64,000 nt of DNA from Ardenticatenaceae bacterium (GTDB lineage Bacteria > Chloroflexota > Anaerolineae > Promineifilales > Promineifilaceae), in assembly GCA_020634215.1 (NCBI GenBank), contig JACKCD010000001.1, positions 124,001-188,000 of the forward strand, given 5' to 3'. A model generated the notes under the pieces. It did not search any database. It was not told the DNA's origin and saw only the letters and a list, made by a program, of their open reading frames with translations. Below are positions 24,894 through 33,729 of this stretch, one piece after another. The translations under genes were made by a program, and so were the position numbers. How positions within the stretch are numbered: the stretch's first letter is position 1; each line of letters begins with the position of its first letter.

Positions 24894-25738
24894 AATGTCC
24901 GATCCCCCCGCGCCACATACGCCTCAATGCGCCCCTGCACCATCGTAAACAAAATGGTGATGACCCAATAAAAAACGGCCGCTACCAGCAGCGCCTCCAA
25001 ACTGCGGAAGTTGGCCCGCCCCACCTTCTGCGCCCGCCACAAAATTTCCCACACGAAGCCCGTAACGGAAATCAGAGCCGTATCCTTGAGCATAGCGATA
25101 AACTCATTGCCAATCGGCGGCACGACCAGTTTCAACGCTTGCGGTAGGACAATGCGACGCATAATCTGGCTCGGCACCATGCCAATTGCCAACGCCGCTT
25201 CCCGCTGCCCCACCCCCACCGACTGAATCCCCGCCCGCATAATTTCCGTCATGTAGGCTCCATAGTTGATGCCCAACGCCAGCACGCCGGCCGTCATGCC
25301 GCCGGGGGTAATGCCCAACTGTGGTAGCCCCAAAAAGATAAAGATGATTTGCAGCAGCAGCGGCGTGCCACGAATAAGCGAGATATAAAACGTTGCCAGG
25401 GCATAGGCTGGGGGAAATTTTGACAGCCGCCCCAACGCCCCCAGCAGTGCCAGCACGCAAGCCAGCGAGATGGACAAAATAGCAAGGATGATGGTTAACC
25501 CCACCCCACCAAAAATAAACGGTGTGCGCTCAACAATAAATGCCCAGTCAAGCTGGATTGTCTTGAGATGCACGCCCAAGATGTTAACCTGTAACCCGCT
25601 AAAGGCGAGGAACAATATCCCCAACAGGACGAGGTAGGAGACGTTGACCCCCGTGCTAAAACGACGCTGTCGTCGTCGCTGCTGCTCATAAATAAGTTGC
25701 GCCTGGCTTTTGGTTGAATCTGAAGTTGCGGCTGCCAT
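24890..25738 (-). CDS. Polar amino-acid ABC transporter permease
   Basis: A 282-residue inner-membrane permease (HEQRo/His-Glu-Gln-Arg-opine subfamily). The start at 25738 is chosen because a strong TTGGAGG lies just before it; the frame opens 39 bases earlier without such a site. A basic N-terminus (Q-Q-R-R-R-Q-R-R) precedes about five to six helices. The EAA loop is visible near V-G-Q-R-E-A-A-L-A-I-G-M, followed by P-Q-A-L-K-L-V-V-P-P-I-G-N-E-F. It sits downstream of a terminator-like hairpin, which probably lowers its expression relative to the binding protein. Confidence 0.88.
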   Translation of the reverse strand: MAAATSDSTKSQAQLIYEQQRRRQRRFSTGVNVSYLVLLGILFLAFSGLQVNILGVHLKTIQLDWAFIVERTPFIFGGVGLTIILAILSISLACVLALLGALGRLSKFPPAYALATFYISLIRGTPLLLQIIFIFLGLPQLGITPGGMTAGVLALGINYGAYMTEIMRAGIQSVGVGQREAALAIGMVPSQIMRRIVLPQALKLVVPPIGNEFIAMLKDTALISVTGFVWEILWRAQKVGRANFRSLEALLVAAVFYWVITILFTMVQGRIEAYVARGDRTL

Positions 25739-25763
25739 TATGCCTCCAAAACGGTTGATCCAA

Positions 25764-25790
25764 AAAGGCGAACCCATGAGGTTCGCCTTT
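25764..25790 (-). terminator. Intercistronic terminator between binding-protein and permease genes
   Basis: An 11-base perfect stem (25764-25774 with 25780-25790) is followed on the minus strand by T residues. It would allow partial termination after the abundant binding-protein message. Confidence 0.75.
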
Positions 25791-25817
25791 CTTTGTTATC
25801 TGCTAACAGCTACGACC

Positions 25818-26672
25818 CTATTTTGTCGGGTCACTGGTTAAATCAGCCCCAAACCATTGGTTGGAGAGGGTGCTGAGGGTGCCGTCGGCGTGCATTTCGG
25901 CGATGATTTCGCTGACGCGGGCGACAAGGCTGGTGCCATCGAGGGAACTCTTCTTGTCGAAGGCGACGGCCAGGTTTTCCGAGTAGACGGGGGAGCCTAC
26001 GCGGTGGATGGCAATGCCTTCGTCAATGGCGGCCTGGACCACGGTGCCGGAGGTGAGGAAAACGGAGAATTCGGTGCGGCCGGCTTGAATGGCTTGGGCG
26101 CATTCGTTGTCGGTTTGCAGCGGCACAACGCTTACTCCCGTTGGAGCTTCAGCGTAGAAGCTGCTTTCGGGGAAGCCTAGCTCGGCCTTGTTGCCGTTGA
26201 GCCATGTTTCATAGGTGGTGGACAAACCGACACAGACGGGCTGGCCGTTGATCTGGTCAAGCGACTCGATGCCAGATGCGTCGCTGGCGGCAAACTGGGC
26301 GGGAGTGTAATAGTAAGCGGGTTCGGCAAAGTGGAGAATTTCTTGCCGAGCGACGGTGACGGTCATCGAGCCAACGCTCATGTCCCATTGGTTGCCCCAG
26401 TTCCCGGCGGTAATCAAATCCCAGTCGGGGGTGACAAATTCCACTTCGACACCAAGCCGCTTACCAATTTCTTTGGCAACGTCTACGTCAAAACCGACAA
26501 ATTCGCCACTTTCATCGAGGAATGATTGAGGGGCATAGTTGGGGTCGGTAGAAACACGGATGACACCGTCTTCCTCAATTTTGGCGAGCAGGTCGGCTGG
26601 CTCGCTGCTGGTGCAGGCGGCGAGAACGGCCGTTAACACCACAACAAAAAACAAACGCATTAAACGTTTCAT
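25818..26672 (-). CDS. Polar amino-acid substrate-binding lipoprotein
   Basis: A 284-residue family 3 solute-binding lipoprotein. The signal peptide ends in the lipobox L-A-A-C. The mature part shows the family signature G-F-D-V-D-V-A-K-E-I-G-K-R-L-G and the preceding I-R-V-S-T-D-P-N-Y-A-P. The M-S-V-G-S-M-T-V-T-V-A-R-Q-E region is the ligand-contacting loop. It is the first gene of the operon with its own promoter region between 26673 and the divergent hydroxylase gene. A palindrome at 26625 falls in the signal-peptide region and encodes T-A-V. Confidence 0.92.
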   Translation of the reverse strand: MKRLMRLFFVVVLTAVLAACTSSEPADLLAKIEEDGVIRVSTDPNYAPQSFLDESGEFVGFDVDVAKEIGKRLGVEVEFVTPDWDLITAGNWGNQWDMSVGSMTVTVARQEILHFAEPAYYYTPAQFAASDASGIESLDQINGQPVCVGLSTTYETWLNGNKAELGFPESSFYAEAPTGVSVVPLQTDNECAQAIQAGRTEFSVFLTSGTVVQAAIDEGIAIHRVGSPVYSENLAVAFDKKSSLDGTSLVARVSEIIAEMHADGTLSTLSNQWFGADLTSDPTK

Positions 26673-26801
26673 GGTTTCTTCTCTTCCTTAACAAACAAAA
26701 GATTTCCAACGCCTAAACCAAACGTCAGATTTTGGCCTCATTATATCAATAATTACCTTGCCAGATAAGAGAGTTCCCAACGTTATTCCGGCACAAACCA
26801 G

Positions 26802-26830
26802 TTAGCCCCTGGCAAGCAAAATGTTATACT
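26802..26830 (+). promoter_or_regulatory. Candidate promoter of the HpaB operon
   Basis: TTAGCC (26802-26807) and TATACT (26825-26830) are 17 bases apart. The -35 box is weak. The start codon at 26870 is about 40 bases further on. Confidence 0.45.
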
Positions 26831-26869
26831 CCTGTGCCAAAACCTTACCCAAAGCAAGGAAGTTTGACC

Positions 26870-28318
26870 ATGATACGCACAGGTGCAGAATATATTGAAT
26901 CCATCCGTGACGGCCGTGAAGTGTGGCTGAACGGGGAGCAGGTGAAAGATGTGCCCACCCATCCCCACTTCAAACCGCTGGTGGACATTCGAGCGCGCAT
27001 GTATGACATGCAACACGAGGCGGCGACCAAAGAGTTGTTGTCTTACACCGATTCGGGGACGGGGGAACGGAACACGACGTTTTACAAAACGCCCCATACG
27101 CAGCAGGATTGGTGGGATAAGTTTGCGGCGGTAACGGCCGTTATGCAGGACATCAAAGGCGTTGTCACCCGTGTTGGCGACGAAACCATCGGCGAAGTCT
27201 GGTCACTCTATGACGGGCAGGACGTGCTAAACAGCGTAGACCCCCGCTTTAGCGCCAACATCCGCCACCATGTGCAAAAAGCTCTCGTCATGGATCCCTT
27301 CCACGTCTCCGCCAACACCGACCCCAAAGGCGACCGCTCCAAAAAGCCCCAAGACCAAGACCCCGACATGCTGCTCCACGTCGTCCGCGAAACGGATTCT
27401 GGCATTGTCGTGCGCGGGGCTAAATTTGAAACGGCCGCTGCCTACGCCAACCAAGCCTTCGTCAAACCCACCATCGCCAACTGGGGCAACGAAGCCCTGT
27501 CCGATTACGCAGTCGGTTTTATTGCCGACATGGGCGCACCAGGCATAAAACACCTCTGCCGCACCGGTTTTGCCAACCGCGCCGCTGCCCGTGATTACCC
27601 CCTCTCCAACAAATTCGACGAAATTGACACCCTCATCATCTTCGACGACGTGCATATCCCCTGGGAAAACGTCCTTTTTTACCGCCACACCAAAGCCGCC
27701 ACCTACATCCGCGCCACCCTCCACCGCTACAGCGCCTTCCCCTACGTCCACCGCATCCTCGTCTATGCCGACATGCTCATTGGCACGGCACTGCACAACT
27801 TGCGGCAAACGGGGCTGGAAAATGTGCCTTCGGTGCAGGAGAAGTTGGCACAATTGGCCGTCTACCGCGAGGGGATTTGGGCGCATCTGACGGCGGCCAT
27901 CACCCACGCCCAGCCTAGCCCTGGCGGTCTGCTCATGCCCAATCAATCGCTGCTAATGGCTGGCCGGGTCCACGCCCTGACCAATCTGCCGCAAATGATG
28001 CATATGACCCGCGAGTTGTGTGGCGGGCAAATTTGTGTCACGCCTGATGTGGCGACCTTTGAACATCCCGAAACCAAGCCCTGGATGGACAAATATTACA
28101 CGCTCAATGACAGTTGGATGGCAGAAGATCGGCGCAAGCTGCTAGCCTTTGCCCGTGATCTGCTCAATTCCAGCTATGCCGGGCATCGGTTGACCTTTGC
28201 CCTGTTTGCTCAGTCGCCGCCATTTGCCAATTTAGCGGCCGTTTATCGCAACTTTGATTATGATGGCCCTCTGGACTTCGTGCGTCAGGCGGCCGGGTTA
28301 TCGGACAATATCCAATGA
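26870..28318 (+). CDS. 4-hydroxyphenylacetate 3-hydroxylase family oxygenase (HpaB-like)
   Basis: A 482-residue flavin-dependent monooxygenase oxygenase component. Starting at 26870 gives the family N-terminus (M-I-R-T-G-A-E-Y-I-E-S-I-R-D-G-R), with AAGGAAG upstream. Conserved blocks include F-D-D-V-H-I-P-W-E-N-V-L and Y-A-D-M-L-I-G-T-A. Family members use reduced FADH2 to hydroxylate phenolic or related rings; some act on pyrroles or chlorophenols. The reductase partner (HpaC) is not adjacent. The gene overlaps the Rid-protein gene by four bases, showing a translationally coupled pair. Codon choice changes from G- to C-ending at the palindrome at 27133. Confidence 0.88.
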   Translation: MIRTGAEYIESIRDGREVWLNGEQVKDVPTHPHFKPLVDIRARMYDMQHEAATKELLSYTDSGTGERNTTFYKTPHTQQDWWDKFAAVTAVMQDIKGVVTRVGDETIGEVWSLYDGQDVLNSVDPRFSANIRHHVQKALVMDPFHVSANTDPKGDRSKKPQDQDPDMLLHVVRETDSGIVVRGAKFETAAAYANQAFVKPTIANWGNEALSDYAVGFIADMGAPGIKHLCRTGFANRAAARDYPLSNKFDEIDTLIIFDDVHIPWENVLFYRHTKAATYIRATLHRYSAFPYVHRILVYADMLIGTALHNLRQTGLENVPSVQEKLAQLAVYREGIWAHLTAAITHAQPSPGGLLMPNQSLLMAGRVHALTNLPQMMHMTRELCGGQICVTPDVATFEHPETKPWMDKYYTLNDSWMAEDRRKLLAFARDLLNSSYAGHRLTFALFAQSPPFANLAAVYRNFDYDGPLDFVRQAAGLSDNIQ

Positions 28319-28731
28319 CACACACGCGCTTACGCAAATTCAACACGAAGGACGCTTATCCAGAGCAAAGTCTGGACAATGATTTATGTATGGTGGTCAT
28401 CGCGGGCAACCACATCTTTTTGCGCGGTCAAACGGCCATGGATTTGGACGGCCATATCGTCGGCATTGGCGATGCGGCGGCTCAGGCGGAAAACGCGATG
28501 GCTTGCACCAAAATTTTGCTGGAAGAAGCTGGTTCCAAGCTGGAAGACATCTGCAAAGTCACCATCTACATCACCGACCGCGCCTACCGCGAACCGGTTT
28601 ATCGCGTCGTCGGCAAATGGCTTAAGGGAGTTTATCCCGTTTCTACGGGGCTGATTGTGAATGGGTTAGCCAAGCCAGAATATTTGATGGAGATTGATGT
28701 GGAGGCGGTAATCCCGCAGGATGTGGAATAG
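28315..28731 (+). CDS. Rid-family (YjgF/UK114) protein lacking the catalytic arginine
   Basis: A 138-residue Rid-superfamily protein. Recognisable parts are H-I-F-L-R-G-Q-T-A-M-D, A-A-Q-A-E-N-A-M, V-T-I-Y-I-T-D-R-A-Y-R and the C-terminal E-I-D-V-E-A-V-I. RidA enzymes hydrolyse reactive enamines and imines and need an arginine in the P-A-R-S motif. Here the matching position in P-V-S-T-G is Ser110, so classic imine deaminase activity is doubtful; it may belong to a Rid4-7-type subfamily working with the oxygenase. It overlaps the HpaB-like stop codon by four bases. Confidence 0.85.
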   Translation: MTHTRLRKFNTKDAYPEQSLDNDLCMVVIAGNHIFLRGQTAMDLDGHIVGIGDAAAQAENAMACTKILLEEAGSKLEDICKVTIYITDRAYREPVYRVVGKWLKGVYPVSTGLIVNGLAKPEYLMEIDVEAVIPQDVE

Positions 28732-28968
28732 GACGCAGATTCACCTGATTTTCCTGATTCGTACCTTAACGATGAAATCCTTGTACGCAAACAAGCAATG
28801 ACACAGAGTTACACAGAGAAAGGAAAGAGAATCACAGAGGAAGGGGAAATGCCCCATTTCTTCTCTGTGCCTCTCTGTGTCTTCTCTGTGAACCTCCGTG
28901 TAACGTTTTGAGTTCTGTCTCGTTCAGGTTAGGCGACTCTTTATCAGGAAAATCAGTTAAATCAGCGT
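28732..28968. repeat. Composite nested repeat (family C outside, family E inside)
   Basis: GGACGCAGATTCACCTGATT-type sequence at 28732-28759 is inversely repeated at 28940-28968 (about 24 of 28 bases). Between them lies a second inverted repeat made of CACAGAG units (about 28800-28905: TTACACAGAGAAAGG against TTCTCTGTG and CTCTCTGTG) around a GGGAAATGCCCC-like centre. The 257-base gap between the Rid and DUF1028 genes contains essentially only this. Confidence 0.7.
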
Positions 28969-28988
28969 CCCTGCTTTAAGGAATAACC

Positions 28989-29663
28989 ATGACGTTTTCA
29001 TTAGCTGGACGATGTGAACGAACGGGGATGGTGGGAGCGGTGATTAGCACCTCTAGCCCCTGCGTGGGGGCGCGGTGCATGTGGGTGCAGGCGGGGGCGG
29101 GGGTGGTGCTGACGCAGAATGTGACGAATCCGGCGTTGGGGCCGGCTGGGCTGGATCAGTTAGCAATGGGGGCATTGGCTCATGAAACGCTGGCGTATTT
29201 ACTGACGCTGGAACCTTACCCCGATTATCGGCAGGTGGCGGTGTTGGATGGTGGTGGGGAAACGGCCGTTTATTCCGGCAGCCAAACCCTCGGCATCTAC
29301 GCCACTGCCTCTGGACACAACTGCATTGCAGCAGGCAATCTGCTGGCAAACACCCACGTGCCGCAAGCGATGGTCGATGAATTCAGCCGCCACCCAGAAC
29401 TCCATTTGGCGGATCGGCTGCTGGCCGTGTTGGAAGCGGGTTTGGCGGCTGGCGGGGAGATGGGCCTAGTCCATTCGGCTGCTCTCACCGTCTGTGACCA
29501 AGATAGTTGGCCGATTGCCGACCTGCGCGTGGATTGGCACGATGCGCCCATTGCCCAGCTTCGCACGGTTTGGGAGGTGTACCAGCCGCAAATGGAAGCC
29601 TACATCCTCCGCGCTAAAGACCCGCGCTTGGCTCCGAGTTATGGGGTGCCGGGAGATGAATAA
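28989..29663 (+). CDS. DUF1028 family protein (Ntn-hydrolase-like)
   Basis: A 224-residue protein matching DUF1028: M-T-F-S-L-A-G-R-C, G-M-V-G-A-V-I-S-T-S, V-L-T-Q-N-V-T-N-P-A-L-G-P-A-G-L and A-S-G-H-N-C-I-A-A-G-N-L-L-A. The family has an Ntn-hydrolase fold and is found beside amine, nucleobase and amino-acid catabolic genes; the reaction is undefined. It lies between the HpaB/Rid pair and the copper amine oxidase, so a role in the same catabolic route is plausible. The palindrome at 29261 encodes the insertion-like G-E-T-A-V-Y. Confidence 0.85.
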   Translation: MTFSLAGRCERTGMVGAVISTSSPCVGARCMWVQAGAGVVLTQNVTNPALGPAGLDQLAMGALAHETLAYLLTLEPYPDYRQVAVLDGGGETAVYSGSQTLGIYATASGHNCIAAGNLLANTHVPQAMVDEFSRHPELHLADRLLAVLEAGLAAGGEMGLVHSAALTVCDQDSWPIADLRVDWHDAPIAQLRTVWEVYQPQMEAYILRAKDPRLAPSYGVPGDE

Positions 29664-29673
29664 GAAAACAATA

Positions 29674-29727
29674 GGACGCAGATTTACCTGATTCTCCTGA
29701 TCAGGCAAATCAGGTAAATCTGCGTCC
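29674..29727. repeat. Family C hairpin repeat, perfect 19-bp stem
   Basis: Arms 29674-29692 and 29709-29727 are perfectly complementary, with a 16-base loop containing CTGATCAG. It lies between the DUF1028 and amine oxidase genes and ends eight bases before the latter's ribosome site. Confidence 0.85.
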
Positions 29728-29748
29728 CATTTTTTGCAGGAGTTGACC

Positions 29749-31674
29749 ATGTTAGTAGATGCAACCAGAACGGCCGTTCCCCACCCCCTCGATCCCTTAT
29801 CAGCCAGCGAAATCAACCAGATTGTGGCACTGCTGCGCCAGCACGCGGACGTGGCGACTGGGGTTTGCTTCCACTCCATGCAAGCCATCGAGCCAGACAA
29901 GGTGGAGTTGGCGGCGTATGAGGAAGAGAAACGGCCGTTTCCCCGCCGCGCCCTCGCCATCCTCCTCGACAAACAAACCGGTCGCACTTATGAAGCCATC
30001 GTCAACCTGGATCACAATCAGGTTGAAAGCCTCAGCCACATTCCTGGTGTCAAACCTGGCGTTTTGCTGGAAGAGATGGAAGAGGCCGAAGCCGTTATCA
30101 AGGCCAACCCCGAATTTCAGGCGGCTTTGCGGCGGCGGGGCATCACCGATTTTGAGCGCGTAAGCGTTGACCCCTGGGCACCTGGCTACTATGGCGATCC
30201 GTTGGAAGACAAGCACCGCCTCAGTCGCGGCGTGCCTTATTTGAACGAACAAATTGGCGACAACTTTTACGCTCGCCCGATTGAAAATCTGCTGGTTTTA
30301 ATTGACATAAATAAGATGGAGGTGGTACGGGTAGATGATTTTGCCCCTGTGCCGGTGCCGCAGGAATCGGCCGATTTTCTGACGGGTTTGAAACCCCGCA
30401 CTGATGTCAAACCGTTGGAGATTACGCAGCCGGAGGGGGTGAGCTTTACGGTGGATGGCTGGCAGATTCGTTGGCAGAAGTGGCAGATGCGGATTAGTTT
30501 TAACCATCGAGAGGGGCTGGTGTTGCATCAGGTGGGGTATGAGGATAACGGCCGTTTACGCCCCATTCTCCACCGCATTTCTCTCGCCGAAATGACTGTC
30601 CCCTACGGCGATCCTGGCTTGTCCCAATACCGCAAAAACGCCTTTGACGCAGGTGAATATGGGCTGGGCATGTTGACCAATTCGCTGGAATTGGGCTGCG
30701 ACTGTCTGGGCGAGATTTATTATTTTGATGCCGATTTGGTCACGATCAATGGGCAAGTGCGGACGATTAAAAACGCCATTTGCCTGCACGAAGAGGATGC
30801 CAGTCTGCTGTGGAAGCATGTGGATGTGCGAGCCAAGGGGGTAGCGGTGCGGCGGTCGCGGCGGCTGGTTGTGTCTTTTATTGCCACGGTGGGCAATTAT
30901 GAGTATGGCTTTTATTGGTGTTTTTATCAGGATGGCAATATCCAGCTTGATGTGCGGCTGACGGGGATTTTGCAGACGGGGGCTTATGTGGAGGGGGATG
31001 TGCCGAGGTTTGGGGCGCGGTTAAACGGCCGTTTATATGCTCCCAACCACCAACATTTCTTTTGTGTGAGGCTGCATACGGCCGTTGATGGCCCCCGCAA
31101 CACCGTCGTCGAAACCGACACCCTGGCCGCTCCCGCCGATGAGTCCAATCCACACGGTAACGCCTTTTACGCCCAAACTACCCTCTTGCGCCGCGAACAA
31201 ACGGCTCAACGCCTCATTGACCCTTTCGCGGCTCGTACCTGGAGCATCACCAATCCCAACAGCTTGAACAAAGTGGGGCAGCCCGTCGCCTATAAACTCA
31301 TTCCTGGCGAAAACAGCCTGCCCTTCGCCCAGCCCCATGCCTACATCAGCCAACGGGCTGGTTATATGTTCAAGCATCTGTGGGTCACACCCTATCATCC
31401 CAATGAAAAATACCCCGGTGGTGCTTACCCCTATCAATCCCCTGGCGGCAATGGCTTGCCCCAATGGACGGCGCAGGATCGCTCGGTGGACAATGAGGAT
31501 ATTGTGGTTTGGTATGTGATGGGGCATACGCATGTGCCGCGCTTGGAAGATTGGCCGGTGATGCCGGTAGCAACGATTGGTTTCTGGCTCAAGCCCAGCG
31601 GCTTTTTCGCCCAAAGCCCAGCAATGGATGTGCCAGCCAGTCTGCCACACCATTGCCATATACCGGAACAATAG
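29749..31674 (+). CDS. Copper-containing primary-amine oxidase
   Basis: A 641-residue quinoprotein oxidase that would convert primary amines to aldehyde, ammonia and hydrogen peroxide. The topaquinone precursor is Tyr384 in N-Y-E-Y, the catalytic base Asp300 in N-A-F-D-A-G-E-Y; their spacing of 84 residues is the same as in the Arthrobacter enzyme. Copper ligands are His434 and His436 (H-Q-H) and a histidine in G-H-T-H-V-P-R-L-E-D-W-P. Start: ATG 29749 with GCAGGAG upstream. No signal peptide, so cytosolic. Together with an HpaB-like hydroxylase it could serve tyramine or phenethylamine breakdown. Five palindromes lie inside (29769, 29930, 30547, 31024 exact; 31078 near). Confidence 0.93.
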   Translation: MLVDATRTAVPHPLDPLSASEINQIVALLRQHADVATGVCFHSMQAIEPDKVELAAYEEEKRPFPRRALAILLDKQTGRTYEAIVNLDHNQVESLSHIPGVKPGVLLEEMEEAEAVIKANPEFQAALRRRGITDFERVSVDPWAPGYYGDPLEDKHRLSRGVPYLNEQIGDNFYARPIENLLVLIDINKMEVVRVDDFAPVPVPQESADFLTGLKPRTDVKPLEITQPEGVSFTVDGWQIRWQKWQMRISFNHREGLVLHQVGYEDNGRLRPILHRISLAEMTVPYGDPGLSQYRKNAFDAGEYGLGMLTNSLELGCDCLGEIYYFDADLVTINGQVRTIKNAICLHEEDASLLWKHVDVRAKGVAVRRSRRLVVSFIATVGNYEYGFYWCFYQDGNIQLDVRLTGILQTGAYVEGDVPRFGARLNGRLYAPNHQHFFCVRLHTAVDGPRNTVVETDTLAAPADESNPHGNAFYAQTTLLRREQTAQRLIDPFAARTWSITNPNSLNKVGQPVAYKLIPGENSLPFAQPHAYISQRAGYMFKHLWVTPYHPNEKYPGGAYPYQSPGGNGLPQWTAQDRSVDNEDIVVWYVMGHTHVPRLEDWPVMPVATIGFWLKPSGFFAQSPAMDVPASLPHHCHIPEQ

Positions 31675-31687
31675 GGGCATTGTTCGT

Positions 31688-31722
31688 AGAGATTGGAGAT
31701 TGTTTGAATCTCCAACCACCAA
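31688..31722. repeat. Family A hairpin repeat between convergent genes
   Basis: GAGATTGGAGATTG and GAATCTCCAACC form a short hairpin between the amine oxidase and nitronate monooxygenase genes. Confidence 0.65.
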
Positions 31723-31729
31723 TCACTAC

Positions 31730-32707
31730 TTACTCGGAGCGCACCAAAGCGGCAGGGCGTTGGCGCAACAACTGTTCAGCCTCGGCCACAATCTGGCGCA
31801 CAATGTGGCCGGCCGGTTCCTGCGAACCGATCAACCCAACCCCCAGACCCGCGCTAATATCCACCACCTCTTTATCCTGTGCTTTGGCACCTGCTTCCAA
31901 CTCCTGCCGTAACGCCGCTTGTTGTTCTCGAATCTCAGCCATACGACCATCCCACGTCGTGTTAAACCGATTTCGCAGGACGCGGTCGGCAATACCGGCC
32001 GGAAAAGAGGCACCGCGTACCTGGTCGTAAACCGAGGTGCGGATGGTGTCATCGGTTGAGGCAGCCAATACCGCTTGCTGCTCCCAAGCCCCACCGCCCC
32101 ACTCATCGCTGGCAACAAAGCGCGTTCCCAAGGAGACACCCGACGCGCCTAACAGCAAAACCGCTGCCAATCCGCGCCCATCCACAACCCCACCGGCCGC
32201 CAGCACCGGAATATCGCCCACGCTGTCCACAACGGCCGGCAATAAGGTCAGGGTACTCGCCATCCCTGTATGCCCCCCTGCTTCAGTTCCCTGGGCAATA
32301 ATGGCATCCACACCCGCTTGGGCAGCGCGCTTGGCCTGTGCCAAGCTTTGCACCTGGGCAAAAACCCGCACCCCTCGCGCCTTAGCCGCCGCCACATAGG
32401 GGGTTGGATCGGCAAAGGAATGGTTGATGACGGCAACTTGCTCATCCAGTGCCACCTGCACCAGATCGTCAATGTTGGGAAATGACGAGACAAGGCCAAC
32501 GCCAAACGGCCGTTCTGTCAAACCACGCGCCGCCCGAATTTGCCCTCGCAGCCAATCCGGCCCGCCGCCGCTGGTGCCGCCAATCATGCCAAAACCACCC
32601 GCATTGGAGACAGCCGCAGCCAATGTAGCGGTTGCCGTACCACCCATGGGGGCATTCAAAATTGGGTGGGCAATACCCAGAAGATCGCATAAACGAGTAT
32701 GAATCAT
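31730..32707 (-). CDS. Nitronate monooxygenase (2-nitropropane dioxygenase type)
   Basis: A 325-residue FMN-dependent TIM-barrel enzyme. Seen are H-P-I-L-N-A-P-M-G-G near the start, N-A-G-G-F-G-M-I-G-G, a Q-G-T-E-A-G-G-H-T-G loop (phosphate and flavin binding, catalytic His) and L-A-A-G-G-V-V-D-G-R-G. The enzyme oxidises alkyl nitronates to carbonyls and nitrite; related barrels act in fatty-acid synthesis (FabK), but the A-G-G-H loop fits NMO. The start at 32707 has GGAAAGAACC before it; the frame opens 60 bases further upstream without a good site. Confidence 0.86.
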   Translation of the reverse strand: MIHTRLCDLLGIAHPILNAPMGGTATATLAAAVSNAGGFGMIGGTSGGGPDWLRGQIRAARGLTERPFGVGLVSSFPNIDDLVQVALDEQVAVINHSFADPTPYVAAAKARGVRVFAQVQSLAQAKRAAQAGVDAIIAQGTEAGGHTGMASTLTLLPAVVDSVGDIPVLAAGGVVDGRGLAAVLLLGASGVSLGTRFVASDEWGGGAWEQQAVLAASTDDTIRTSVYDQVRGASFPAGIADRVLRNRFNTTWDGRMAEIREQQAALRQELEAGAKAQDKEVVDISAGLGVGLIGSQEPAGHIVRQIVAEAEQLLRQRPAALVRSE

Positions 32708-32730
32708 GGTTCTTTCCAATAGCAAAAGGT

Positions 32731-33729
32731 TTAACCGGTGGTCTTCACCAAATGGCAGGCTACCCAATGGCCGGCCGACACTTCCGTAAACGCTGGCTCA
32801 ACCTCATAGCAAACCGGCTCGGCCACTGGACAGCGGGTATTAAAATTGCAGCCCTGCGGCGGGTTAGCGGGGCTGGGCACATCTCCCTGCAGCACAATAC
32901 GCTCCCGCCGCGCCTCAAACAGCGGGTCGGGAACGGGAACGGCCGAAAGTAGTGCCTTTGTATACGGGTGCAACGGGTTATAGTATAGATTGCGCCGATC
33001 CGTTAGCTCCACAATTTTGCCCAAATACATCACCGCAATCCGGTCGCTGATGTGGCGCACCATGCTCAGATCATGGGCGATGAACAAGTAGGTTAGCCCC
33101 AACCGCTCTTGCAGTTCCTCTAACAAATTCACCACCTGCGCCTGAATAGACACATCCAGCGCGGCGATGGGTTCATCACACACAATAAAATCGGGGTTAA
33201 TCGCCAGGGCGCGAGCGATACCCACCCGCTGCCGCTGCCCGCCGGAAAATTCATGTGGGTAACGGCTGATAAAGTGCGGGTTAAGGCCAACCAGATAGAG
33301 CAGCTCTTCAACCCGATCACGCCGCTCCGCGCCGCGTGCCAGCCCAAAGATGTCCAACGCCTCGCCAACGATGCTGCCTACTGTCATGCGGGGATTAAGA
33401 GAAGCATACGGGTCTTGAAAAATGAGCTGCATCCGCCGCCGTATCTGCCGCATTTCTTCGCCACGCAGCGTCGCTAAATTCTTGCCTTCCAGCATCACCT
33501 CCCCGGCGGTGGGAGGATACACTTGCAAAATAGTGCGCCCGGTCGTGGATTTGCCGCAGCCGCTTTCGCCCACCAGCCCCAGGGTCTCACCCTGGTAAAT
33601 ATCAAAGCTCACGCCGTCTACAGCTTTGACATCCCCCACATGCCGCCGAAAAACGCCCCGCGTGATGGGAAAATACTTCTTTAGGTCTTTGACCTGCACC
33701 AGCACTGAACGGTCATGCTGCTTGGACAT
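32731..33729 (-). CDS. oppF: Oligopeptide ABC transporter ATPase, OppF/DppF type
   Basis: A 332-residue ATPase with Walker A G-E-S-G-C-G-K-S-T, signature F-S-G-G-Q-R-Q-R-V-G, Walker B F-I-V-C-D-E-P-I-A-A-L-D-V-S and the C-terminal oligopeptide-transporter extension with C-N-F-N-T-R-C-P, which in this family holds an iron-sulfur cluster or structural cysteines. The N-terminal K-K-Y-F-P-I-T-R-G is typical of OppF. The start at 33729 has AGGAGTG upstream and overlaps oppD by 17 bases. It is the last gene of the peptide-uptake operon. Confidence 0.9.
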   Translation of the reverse strand: MSKQHDRSVLVQVKDLKKYFPITRGVFRRHVGDVKAVDGVSFDIYQGETLGLVGESGCGKSTTGRTILQVYPPTAGEVMLEGKNLATLRGEEMRQIRRRMQLIFQDPYASLNPRMTVGSIVGEALDIFGLARGAERRDRVEELLYLVGLNPHFISRYPHEFSGGQRQRVGIARALAINPDFIVCDEPIAALDVSIQAQVVNLLEELQERLGLTYLFIAHDLSMVRHISDRIAVMYLGKIVELTDRRNLYYNPLHPYTKALLSAVPVPDPLFEARRERIVLQGDVPSPANPPQGCNFNTRCPVAEPVCYEVEPAFTEVSAGHWVACHLVKTTG

